From Desulfitobacterium_A sp034927245 (lineage in GTDB: Bacteria > Bacillota > Desulfitobacteriia > Desulfitobacteriales > Desulfitobacteriaceae): DNA of 47,103 bases. Made by a program: the position numbers and the translations under genes. The notes beneath the pieces were generated by a model. That model worked only from the letters and a program-made list of their open reading frames with translations. It ran no database searches and was not told where the DNA came from. The stretch is taken from NCBI RefSeq assembly GCF_034927245.1, contig NZ_JAYFQK010000031.1, positions 1-47,103 on the forward strand. Direction: 5' to 3'. Below, one piece after another: positions 34,506 through 42,050 of the stretch. Within the stretch, counting starts at the first letter, position 1, and each line of letters opens with the position of its first letter.

Positions 34506-35444
34506 CTAATCAAGCCATTTTTTAGATTTAAAATAGGCAAAGACAAGGATCACAATTGCCCCTGATAAAGTATAGAAAAAGATCATACCGTACGGGTTGT
34601 GTATTAAGGGTACCCCTTCAATGTTCATGCCGAAGAACGAGGTAAGAAGATTAATAGGTAAGAGAATAGTCGCTAAAAGAGTAAGCCATTTCATAATGTC
34701 ATTCGATCGATTATCCATGGACGACTGAAATGCCTCTCTCAGATTCTCCGTGATCTCATGAAGCTGTCTTACGTTTTCTACTTCATGCTCCATATCTGTA
34801 ATTAACTCCTGCCAATCTCCATGATTTTCGGGATCTAATCGAGCGAGCCTCATATATATTGGGAGGTGGCTGTTCATGTCTTTTTTTAGTTTGATCACCT
34901 CTCGATGAATACAGGTTATACTTATTTGTTGAGATCGTTCAAGGTTTTCAAGGATCGCTTCTTCTAAGTCGCTCATTCGAATTTCAATTTCCTCAATGTA
35001 GTTTTCGCTATGCTTCAGTATTTTGAATCCCATCAGAAGTGCGATACTCATTGGCCCGTTAATCAACCCTTTTTTAAGCCAATCTTCAATTTTTATTAAA
35101 GGTAAGGAATCTTTATCGATTACGATAAATTGTGTCGGGTCAACTAAAAGCTGAATAGCCGTTTCGTTTCCGGCCTGAGTGATATCCCATAAGCACACAT
35201 AAACAAGTCCATGACCTAGCTGGCTGAGATACGGACGTCGAGCTTTAGCTGTCCCATTCAACATTAACTTCTCTTGTACTTGAGCAATTTGATATAAGCA
35301 CGACTCTTTAAAAGGCTCTACCACGCTGCTTAGAACAGAATCGATATTTTTCCAATCACTTTTCTCAAAAAAAATCATTTTAAATTTTGTATCGTTATTT
35401 TTCTCTACATCTATTCCTTCTTCTGAAATATAAAAGATATCCAT
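34506..35444 (-). CDS. corA: CorA-type divalent cation transporter
   Basis: A 312-residue protein with a long helical cytoplasmic part and two C-terminal membrane segments. The GMN signature (SFFGMNIEG) follows the first membrane segment, near residue 270, and a second segment ends in KSKKWLD. CorA channels take up Mg2+ or related ions. GAAGGAGAG precedes the ATG at 35444. It ends at a terminator and appears to be a single-gene unit, unrelated to the redox regulon. Confidence 0.92.
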   Translation of the reverse strand: MDIFYISEEGIDVEKNNDTKFKMIFFEKSDWKNIDSVLSSVVEPFKESCLYQIAQVQEKLMLNGTAKARRPYLSQLGHGLVYVCLWDITQAGNETAIQLLVDPTQFIVIDKDSLPLIKIEDWLKKGLINGPMSIALLMGFKILKHSENYIEEIEIRMSDLEEAILENLERSQQISITCIHREVIKLKKDMNSHLPIYMRLARLDPENHGDWQELITDMEHEVENVRQLHEITENLREAFQSSMDNRSNDIMKWLTLLATILLPINLLTSFFGMNIEGVPLIHNPYGMIFFYTLSGAIVILVFAYFKSKKWLD

Positions 35445-35668
35445 TTAATCTCTCCTTCATATCTTAAAAACGGCAATAGGAGTATTATATCCACTATCAC
35501 CCAGCAACCGCCAATTAAAAAACCACCGATGACATCTGTGGGGTAATAATTTTTAAGTCCTTCAAATTCTAAGGCTGCCGGTCCACATGTGTCAAATATT
35601 GCAGAGACGCCAATCGCTTTCGGGTCCCCCTCACCAACGTTGAAATCAGCACTCTTTTCTGCTATCAA
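35411..35668 (-). pseudogene. C-terminal fragment of a PAP2 phosphatase-like protein
   Basis: The 85-residue frame ends in YYPTDVIGGFLIGGCWVIVDII, the last catalytic motif and membrane helix of PAP2 acid phosphatases (normally HYPSDVxGG; the His is Tyr here). The first 40 residues are unrelated to that family and were not identified. The N-terminal catalytic motifs are absent and the frame runs 34 nt into corA. It is a truncated, probably fused remnant. Confidence 0.55.
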
Positions 35669-35688
35669 TATTATTCGTCTTACTATAT

Positions 35689-35729
35689 CTCAATAAACAT
35701 TTATCGTATTACGATAAATATTTATTGAG
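35689..35729. promoter_or_regulatory. 41-bp palindrome overlapping a promoter
   Basis: Two 20-bp arms (CTCAATAAACATTTATCGTA and its complement with one mismatch) flank a single central base. The right end overlaps a -35-like TTGAGT (35725-35730), which is 17 nt before TATACT (35748-35753). It is a strong candidate operator for the DUF2975-XRE-DUF4173 genes, possibly bound by the XRE protein encoded there. Confidence 0.7.
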
Positions 35730-35794
35730 TTTTGACAAATAAGGATTTATACTGGTTTCGTAAGAATTAATTACAAGGAGGGCTCGGAACAATC

Positions 35795-36256
35795 ATGTTA
35801 ATCTTGGGCGAAAAAAGCTTATCTGTATTAGTGAAATGGATTCTTGATTTGGTTTTCCTAGGAGGACTAGCAATTACAATCACCCTACCCTATGGATTAA
35901 GGTGGTATATGAATGCGCTTTATCCAACGAACAGCGAAAATTATTCTTTTATGCTTGGGTTCCTCTATTTTACCGGAATCGTATGTCTTGTGTTAGTCAA
36001 TGAGATTCGAAAGATCTTTAAAACCCTCAATCGAAGAAATCCTTTCATGATGGATAATGTGAAAAGTTTGAACCGAGTGGGATGGGCTTGTTTTATTATT
36101 GCTGCTGCGTATATTCTCAAGATCCTTTTTTACAACTCTGTTCTCACCACAATTATTACAATGATCTTTATCATTGCCGGACTTTTCTCCATCGTTCTTG
36201 CTGAAGTCTTCCGTCAGGCCATCGAGGTTAAAGAAGAAAATGATTTAACGATATAG
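35795..36256 (+). CDS. DUF2975 membrane protein
   Basis: A 153-residue protein with four hydrophobic segments and the DUF2975 pattern (EIRKIFKTLNRRNPFMMDNVKSLNRVG between segments 2 and 3). DUF2975 proteins are commonly encoded next to a small YozG-like XRE regulator, as here. AAGGAGGG precedes the ATG. Function is unknown; a membrane-sensing or stress role has been guessed from such pairs. Confidence 0.82.
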   Translation: MLILGEKSLSVLVKWILDLVFLGGLAITITLPYGLRWYMNALYPTNSENYSFMLGFLYFTGIVCLVLVNEIRKIFKTLNRRNPFMMDNVKSLNRVGWACFIIAAAYILKILFYNSVLTTIITMIFIIAGLFSIVLAEVFRQAIEVKEENDLTI

Positions 36257-36272
36257 AGAAAGGATGCAGGAA

Positions 36273-36479
36273 ATGGCAATCGTTGTAAACTTAGACGTCA
36301 TGATGGCTAAAAGAAAAATGAGCCTGTCAGAATTAGCTGCCAAAGTGGATATTACCTTGGCAAACCTATCGATCCTAAAAAATAATAAAGCAAAGGCCAT
36401 TCGGCTTACTACTCTGGAGGCTATTTGCCAGGCATTGGACTGCCAGCCGGGGGATATTTTAGAATACAGGCCGGACTAA
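36273..36479 (+). CDS. Small XRE-family HTH regulator (YozG-like)
   Basis: A 68-residue protein that is nearly all HTH: MSLSELAAKVDITLANLSILKN, then TTLEAICQALDCQPGDILEY. It is the usual partner of DUF2975. An ATG at 36264 also exists, but AAAGGA fits the spacing to 36273 better. It probably regulates its own operon, perhaps through the palindrome at 35689-35729. Confidence 0.88.
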   Translation: MAIVVNLDVMMAKRKMSLSELAAKVDITLANLSILKNNKAKAIRLTTLEAICQALDCQPGDILEYRPD

Positions 36480-36496
36480 TCATGGAGGTGGTTTCG

Positions 36497-38080
36497 ATGG
36501 AGCAAACCAATATTCAACTCACAGAAAACCAGATTGAAGGTCTCGCAAATAAGAAGGGGATCACTCTTTTGTTGGGTTCTCTTGCCCTTGGTCTCTTGTT
36601 TAATTTATTATTCTATAAGAAATCTCTGGGGTTGTCCTATCCCTTATACATAACCGCACTGTATATTTTTTTATTTTGGAGTATAAAAAAGAAACCAAAA
36701 CTCACGTTGGATTTTACAGGGCTGCTGGGGATATCGATCATCGCCCTTTCTTTTACTTATTTCTTTTTCTCAAATCCATTCTTTCACGTCTTTAATTTTC
36801 TTCTTATACCCATTTTGGTCGTCGCCCACACCCTTCTTCTCACCTCAAACAATCAGTTTAAGTGGTTTGAAGCGCCATTTTTCCTGGATATGCTTAATGG
36901 GATTTTTGTTCGTCCTCTGGAAAACTGCCTCAAGCCTTTTTCGCTGATATCTTCGACTATAAAAAGGAAAACGGATTTAGGAAAATCGACGGTTATGGTA
37001 AAAGTTCTGATCGGTTTAATCCTTACGATTCCTTTGTTGATCATCATCGTTCCTCTTCTAGCATCCGCCGATGATGTCTTCCGTTATTTTATTAATCAGA
37101 TTCCGAATCTATTTCAAGACATCAACCTCGGCCAATTTGTTCCCCAATTCCTTATTGTTACGATAGTAACCTGCCTCGTGTTTAGTTATCTTTGGAGCCT
37201 CTTTTATTCAAAGCCTAAAACCGGAAAGGGAATTTCCAACCTAGAACTTCTCTCCCCCGGCAAGTTTCTCGATCCTATTACGGTTACAACTCTATTGATC
37301 GTGATCGACGCCCTTTATATCTTTTTTATCGCCATTCAGTTTTCCTATCTCTTTGGGAGCCTAACAGACGGCCTGCCTCGTAATTTCACGTTCGCACAAT
37401 ATGCACGCAAAGGATTTTTCGAACTGGTTGCTGTAACTCTCATCAATCTTGCTCTTCTGATCGGAAACATGTATTTTGTTAAAACCTCTGGGAAAAAGCT
37501 GGACAGAGTTGTAAAAATATTAAATACAGTCCTGGTGATGAGCACGTTCATTATGCTGTTATCGGCTCACTTCAGAATGTCATTGTACGAAGATGCCTAT
37601 GGCTTTACCTATCTGAGAGTCTTAACCCATGCTTTTATGGGATACCTTTTTGTCTTGTTTATGGTATCTTTTATTAAAATATGGCGCCATTCCATACCCT
37701 TATTCAAATCTTTCGTTGTCATTTCGATTGTTGCCTATACCCTACTGAACTATATTAATGTCGACAGAATAATTGTAAAGGAAAATATTGCACGCTATAC
37801 CGAGGGAAAAACTATAGACATTCAATATTTAACAACACTTTCTTATGATGCAATCCCGCCGCTTGTAGAATTTGTGAATACAACGCACGACATGAGTTTG
37901 ATCACTCCCTTCAATAATGGGCTTAACTCTAAAAAAGCAGTACTCGATAGCAAAACATCCTGGCAATCTTTCAATCTTTCCAAGTACAGAGCACAGAAAA
38001 GTCTTAAAGAAAATAAAAACCCCGTGCCCCTCATAATCTTCCCCGGGGAGAGAACCATGAACTTGTTGACCCCACGCTAA
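36497..38080 (+). CDS. DUF4173-type polytopic membrane protein
   Basis: A 527-residue protein with about 11-12 hydrophobic segments and the DUF4173 stretch LRVLTHAFMGYLFVLF, then the charged VDRIIVKENIARYTEGKTID. I chose the ATG at 36497 because GGAGGTGG lies directly upstream; the earlier ATG at 36482 precedes that site. It forms a unit with DUF2975 and the XRE gene. Its last third is duplicated in decayed form at 11585-11902. Function unknown. Confidence 0.82.
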   Translation: MEQTNIQLTENQIEGLANKKGITLLLGSLALGLLFNLLFYKKSLGLSYPLYITALYIFLFWSIKKKPKLTLDFTGLLGISIIALSFTYFFFSNPFFHVFNFLLIPILVVAHTLLLTSNNQFKWFEAPFFLDMLNGIFVRPLENCLKPFSLISSTIKRKTDLGKSTVMVKVLIGLILTIPLLIIIVPLLASADDVFRYFINQIPNLFQDINLGQFVPQFLIVTIVTCLVFSYLWSLFYSKPKTGKGISNLELLSPGKFLDPITVTTLLIVIDALYIFFIAIQFSYLFGSLTDGLPRNFTFAQYARKGFFELVAVTLINLALLIGNMYFVKTSGKKLDRVVKILNTVLVMSTFIMLLSAHFRMSLYEDAYGFTYLRVLTHAFMGYLFVLFMVSFIKIWRHSIPLFKSFVVISIVAYTLLNYINVDRIIVKENIARYTEGKTIDIQYLTTLSYDAIPPLVEFVNTTHDMSLITPFNNGLNSKKAVLDSKTSWQSFNLSKYRAQKSLKENKNPVPLIIFPGERTMNLLTPR

Positions 38081-38143
38081 GGAAGGTTTCTGTTTACAAA
38101 TAGCGAATAGGTAAGACATCATCCAAGTTGGAGGAATAATATT

Positions 38144-38794
38144 ATGGCATACGATTTCAAAAAGGAATTCAAATCGCTTTATGCACCTGCCGCAAGACCG
38201 ACTATTGTAGACATTCCGGAGATGACTTTTGTTATGGCAGATGGCAAAGGTGACCCGAACACGTCGGCCGAGTACTCAAACGCTGTCGGGGCTTTATATG
38301 GATTTTCCTATACTGTAAAGATGAGCAAAATGGGCGGCAATACCCCTGACGGCTATTTTGATTTTGTCGTACCGCCGCTTGAGGGATTATGGTCTGTGGA
38401 AGGCGAGGAAAACGCCCCGACCTTTATTGACAAAAGCAGATTCGAATGGACGTCTATGCTGCGCGTACCGGACTTCGTGACGGAGGATATTTTTGAGCGG
38501 TTCAAAGGAATCCTAGCCGTCAAGAAACCCGAACTTGACTTGTCGGTTATCCGGCTTGAAAAGTTCACCGAGGGACTTTGCGGGCAGATTACCCACATAG
38601 GTCCTTACGACGGCGAACCGCCGACCATTGCATCATTAGAGCATTTTATTGAAGAAAGCGGCTATCGCACGGAGATCTCGGGTATGCGCCGCCATCACGA
38701 GATTTATCTTGGAGACCCGCGCAAGGTTTCGCCGGAGAAACTGAAAACGATTATCCGGCATCCGATTGTGAGGAAATCATGCTTGGAGCAATAA
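38144..38794 (+). CDS. GyrI-like small-molecule-binding domain protein
   Basis: A 216-residue stand-alone GyrI-like protein (FKSLYAPAARPTIVDIPEMTF, GGNTPDGYFDFVVPPLEGLW, MRRHHEIYLGDPRKVSPEKL). These SOUL/GyrI-fold proteins bind or hydrolyse small molecules. TTGGAGGAAT precedes the ATG. The 3' end overlaps the ADP-ribosylglycohydrolase gene by 16 nt, so the two are coupled. A decayed duplicate is at 11943. Confidence 0.88.
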   Translation: MAYDFKKEFKSLYAPAARPTIVDIPEMTFVMADGKGDPNTSAEYSNAVGALYGFSYTVKMSKMGGNTPDGYFDFVVPPLEGLWSVEGEENAPTFIDKSRFEWTSMLRVPDFVTEDIFERFKGILAVKKPELDLSVIRLEKFTEGLCGQITHIGPYDGEPPTIASLEHFIEESGYRTEISGMRRHHEIYLGDPRKVSPEKLKTIIRHPIVRKSCLEQ

Positions 38795-39639
38795 TCGGCG
38801 ACATCGTAGGCTCGGTCTACGAGTGGCATAACATAAAGACAAAGGAATTCCCGCTGTTCCGTAACGATTGCTTTTTCACGGACGACACGGTGATGACGGT
38901 CGCGGTTGCCGAAGCGTTAATGGACGGTGGTGAACCTAACAATTTCATTGAGTCGATGAAGAAGTGGGGGCGAATGTATCCGAACGCTGGATACGGCGGT
39001 CGGTTCGGAAGCTGGCTTTTCTCAGATAGCCGCGAGCCGTACAATAGTTGGGGAAATGGTTCTGCGATGAGGGTATCACCATGTGCATGGCTGATGGATT
39101 GTGGGTTTTGCGCCCGCACTGGGATGTGGCCGTCAAACGGTAGAAACAGAGCAATACAATCCGCCGAAGTAACGCACAACCATCCCGAAGGGATCAAAGG
39201 TGCATTGGCTGTGACGGACGCAATATTTATGTGCCGTTTCTACTTTGGTGGCTACGAACTTGACTACGGCAATGGCGACTGCTGTACTCCCGAACAATGG
39301 AAAGCAAGAATTAAAGAACACATTGAGCATGAACACGGCTATGACCTTTCGCGGACACTTGATGAAATCCGCCCGACCTACTGTTTTAACGCAAGCTGTC
39401 AAGACACCGTGCCACAAGCTATTACAGCATTCCTTGAAAGTACAGACTTTGAGGACGCTATCCGAAATGCAATCTCGCTCGGCGGTGACAGCGATACACT
39501 TGCCGCGATTACCGGCAGCATTGCCGAAGCAGCCTACGGTATTCCAGATTGGATAAAGGATAAGGCGTGGACGTATCTTGATGAACCGATTCGAGATGTA
39601 TGCCGTCGGTGGCGCAAATTTGTGCAAGATTTCGAGTAA
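38779..39639 (+). CDS. ADP-ribosylglycohydrolase family protein
   Basis: The 286-residue protein shows the DraG/ARH motifs: GAIIGDIVGSVYE at the start, FFTDDTVMTVAVAEAL (metal-binding Asp pair), NGSAMRVSP, and SLGGDSDTLAAITGSIAEA near the end. Such enzymes remove ADP-ribose from proteins, nucleic acids or small molecules using a binuclear Mg centre. All key Asp residues look intact. Start overlaps the GyrI-like gene by 16 nt, an unusual coupling that suggests a joint role. Confidence 0.92.
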   Translation: MLGAIIGDIVGSVYEWHNIKTKEFPLFRNDCFFTDDTVMTVAVAEALMDGGEPNNFIESMKKWGRMYPNAGYGGRFGSWLFSDSREPYNSWGNGSAMRVSPCAWLMDCGFCARTGMWPSNGRNRAIQSAEVTHNHPEGIKGALAVTDAIFMCRFYFGGYELDYGNGDCCTPEQWKARIKEHIEHEHGYDLSRTLDEIRPTYCFNASCQDTVPQAITAFLESTDFEDAIRNAISLGGDSDTLAAITGSIAEAAYGIPDWIKDKAWTYLDEPIRDVCRRWRKFVQDFE

Positions 39640-39783
39640 AGGCCAAGCGGTTCAATTTTAACGATTATCCCTGTCTTTTAACGGTTACCCTAAAAAATGC
39701 ACCGCTTTCTTAAAATTTTATGGTTACTTTCGGCGGCGGTTACGTTGCTCTAACGTAAGCCCCGAAATAGCCGCTATACTAAA

Positions 39784-39990
39784 ACAGAAAAGCCGCGAGA
39801 ATCCAGCATTACTGGGTTCTCACGGCTTTTCTGTGTGGGTGTCTTTTTAAGCTCATTGATAGCATCTACAACCGCTGTCTGCAATGTTTCCTCGTTTACG
39901 GTTGGGGATGTAGCTCCTTCTTTACGGTATTCCTTTGAATTAGTACAGAAAAAATCGAAAACCTCTTGTTTAACATATTGCCAAAGCCCT
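39784..39990 (-). pseudogene. Remnant resembling a site-specific serine recombinase
   Basis: Read leftward, the frame gives WQYVKQEVFDFFCTNSKEYR and then TSPTVNEETLQTAVVDAINEL. The second part resembles the SPTLDEEALQxAI segment after the zinc-ribbon cysteines of large serine recombinases. Start, catalytic domain and most of the gene are missing, and the end merges with the terminator hairpin. Short sequence, so the call is tentative. Confidence 0.4.
39788..39830 (+). terminator. Terminator after the ADP-ribosylglycohydrolase gene
   Basis: AAAAGCCG-GAGAA-CCA pairs with TGG-TTCTC-CGGCTTTT around a short loop and is followed by T residues. The counterpart of the hairpin at 12819-12856. Confidence 0.75.
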
Positions 39991-40012
39991 CTCTTTCTAA
40001 TAGCCTATACAA

Positions 40013-40050
40013 ACATTTTCAATTGCTACGGCATTTGAAATGTTTGTATT
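40013..40050. repeat. Inverted repeat in degenerate region
   Basis: ACAAACATTT and AAATGTTTGT form a perfect 10-bp inverted repeat around an 18-19 nt loop. It lies between the recombinase and OPT remnants; it may be an old terminator or recombination site. Confidence 0.4.
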
Positions 40051-40159
40051 TACACCTATGGCCTTATTGCCCACAAAACCCCATTACTCTAAGCTGTTCA
40101 GTAAAGAGCAATTCCGTCTCCGTTTGGACCAACTAGCAAACTTACTGTACCTAAACTGA

Positions 40160-40340
40160 TGTTTTAGCTAATGTCTGGCATGACATTAGATCCTTTAGTT
40201 CCTAATAAAATAATCCCAAAGAGAATGGAAACCCCCGTCGCATCAGGCATTGCCCCTTGAGCAGAAACATAGGGTACATACTGATCGCTGGAGACGCCCC
40301 CATAGGCAGTATGATCCAATCCTTTTCCCTGACTCATTAA
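40160..40340 (-). pseudogene. N-terminal remnant of an OPT-family oligopeptide transporter
   Basis: Read leftward from about 40339, the frame gives MSQGKGLDHTAYGG, then QYVPYVSAQGAMPDATGVSILFGIIL. This resembles the N-terminus of OPT-family transporters (PYVS...MPE.T...I..GI). It then breaks down into a stop, and the long membrane part is absent. The remaining sequence 40341-40634 holds no gene that I can recognise. Confidence 0.45.
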
Positions 40341-40634
40341 CACTTACCACTTTTAGAATAGAATGCTGTGAATAGTATGTTTAGAGCTTGCAGGCATTAT
40401 TTGGGACTGGGTCGCCAATTTTCACCGGCTGTAGGTTATTTATAATACACTTTATGATACTTCTAAGATTGGTGGGGCGAATTTTGGCCGGCTTCCTTTA
40501 GCCTATACTAATTAGACCCGTGAAAGAAAGATATATAATGAAATAAAAATATAATTATTGTAATAAATTGTTTAAGGCTTTTGAGCTGCTGGTACGCTTA
40601 AACAGCTTTAAATCTTTAAACGGAGTGAGACAAA

Positions 40635-41588
40635 ATGCATACTATAGAAATCGGCCCCTACAAGGGGCTCGGCCTTACCGCTGTACGCTACGATAATAAC
40701 GATATCGAGAAATCGGCGTTGAAGGCTGTTTTGTATGCCGCCATGCAATGGCAACAACAACATCAACCAATCAAGACTGGCGATAAACTGACCGTCAGAA
40801 TAGACGCCCGCTGTGGGGACAGGCTCATTCCCGAACTCTGCGTCTCAAGGCTGGTCTACGAGGTTAGCAGTAACCGGATGCTCGCTGCCTTCAATAACGC
40901 GATCGGGCATGTCCTTAATGACAGCTTCGATATGCACATAAATTTTGACGAGCAATGCCCAGTGGCCGCCGTGAAAAACAAGACGGTAGATTTTATAGTC
41001 ACTATTGACAATGTGCAATTCACCACCGCACCCGTGCTTAACAATACTCTAGCCCGCGAGATTGATCCCTCGGTCAAAAATCTTGCTGAGTTGAAGAACA
41101 AATTCAGAAAAACCGTGGAAGCTCGGTATCAACGCCAGGCCGATGAGGCTCATATCAATCAGATCATGACTTTGATAGAAAACAACTCAAAAATCGTATT
41201 CGATCAAACCAAGCTGGATCAGAGCGTCGACGAAAGCATCTCCATAGCAAAGGGAATGGCCAAGCGAATGCTGAACAGCAGAGGCGACACCGCCGATTTC
41301 TGGAGGGAGGATAGCTTGTTTTTTGAGGAATGCCGCAATGTTACGCTTACCGAACTAAAAATAAACCTGATTTTCAATGAGATCGCCAGGCTGGAAAATA
41401 TCAGCGTATCTTCGGAGGAAGCAGCCGTGTCGATGCAGCGGTATATGACGGATAAGCAAAGTACGGAGGAGTTCCGTAAGAACTTCCCCACCGATGATAG
41501 CTACCGCGAATTCTACTGCAGGAAAAGATCATCCACTCGCTGCTGGAATGGAATCTACAATAGCGCTAAACAAAACCCGAACAAATAA
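40635..41588 (+). CDS. cprT: CprT/PceT-like trigger factor, frameshifted near its end
   Basis: A trigger-factor-type chaperone of reductive dehalogenase operons (PceT binds the Tat precursor of PceA). The protein starts in the PPIase-like part (about residues 45-130) and continues into the helical C-terminal domain; the N-terminal ribosome-binding GFRxGKxP motif is not seen. After YREF (about 41510) the frame gives an unlikely tail, while a +1 shift gives LLQEKIIHSLLEWNLQ and a stop at 41561-41563, the natural trigger-factor ending. One base therefore seems missing, by mutation or sequencing error. CGGAGTG precedes the ATG. First gene of the accessory operon. Confidence 0.82.
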   Translation: MHTIEIGPYKGLGLTAVRYDNNDIEKSALKAVLYAAMQWQQQHQPIKTGDKLTVRIDARCGDRLIPELCVSRLVYEVSSNRMLAAFNNAIGHVLNDSFDMHINFDEQCPVAAVKNKTVDFIVTIDNVQFTTAPVLNNTLAREIDPSVKNLAELKNKFRKTVEARYQRQADEAHINQIMTLIENNSKIVFDQTKLDQSVDESISIAKGMAKRMLNSRGDTADFWREDSLFFEECRNVTLTELKINLIFNEIARLENISVSSEEAAVSMQRYMTDKQSTEEFRKNFPTDDSYREFYCRKRSSTRCWNGIYNSAKQNPNK

Positions 41589-41616
41589 TGTCTGCGGAAA
41601 GGATTTGATAATTACT

Positions 41617-42027
41617 ATGGAAAGCATCGAGATTTTCAGGGAGATTTTAATCAAAGAGCTCGTAACCGAGGAATCAAAAAAAAATAAGATCGACCAATGC
41701 AACGCGGAGGTCGCCGCTATAGATCAGGAATTAAGGGAGTTTCAGGAAAGGAAAAACAAGGCGCTAACCGAGGCCTCCTTAAAGGGCGCTGACAAGGCTC
41801 AACTGGAAAGCTTCCGTCAGCATTTCGACGCCGAATCACAGCACTATCATACCAGCCGTGATGAGCTGCTGATGCGTATTGACGGGATATATAATCAGGA
41901 GGTCGGCAGCGAGGTCGTTATTGGCTCCGTGGAAGGCCCCTATAACCTACGTATCGGCCGGAAACTTTCCGACGCCACCGCGTCCGTGATCCTACTCAAA
42001 GAAGGCGTCGTCATCGATATCCGGTAA
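41617..42027 (+). CDS. YlqD-like protein in the dehalogenase accessory operon
   Basis: This 136-residue protein has an N-terminal strand, a central helical hairpin rich in Glu/Lys (about residues 20-90) and a C-terminal segment EVGSEVVIGSVEG...VILLKEGVVIDIR that resembles the end of YlqD-family proteins of Firmicutes. I chose the ATG at 41617 with GGAAAGG upstream; the longer frame from 41494 only overlaps the cprT tail. Its function is unknown. It takes a place where other cpr operons carry small genes of unknown function. Confidence 0.65.
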   Translation: MESIEIFREILIKELVTEESKKNKIDQCNAEVAAIDQELREFQERKNKALTEASLKGADKAQLESFRQHFDAESQHYHTSRDELLMRIDGIYNQEVGSEVVIGSVEGPYNLRIGRKLSDATASVILLKEGVVIDIR

Positions 42028-42050
42028 TAAATTCCTAGGGGGAGCCTACC

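Larger units (their letters stand above)
37559..39860 (+). repeat. Intact copy of the duplicated block
   Basis: It runs from the C-terminal third of the DUF4173 gene through the GyrI-like and ADP-ribosylglycohydrolase genes and the following terminator. It matches 11585-12891 in direct orientation; the other copy has lost two internal segments and gained stops. Confidence 0.95.

Noticed and set aside
11585..39860. Composite transposon with the two blocks as terminal elements
   Set aside because: The repeated block encodes ordinary cellular genes and no transposase, and has no terminal inverted repeats; it is better seen as a segmental duplication.
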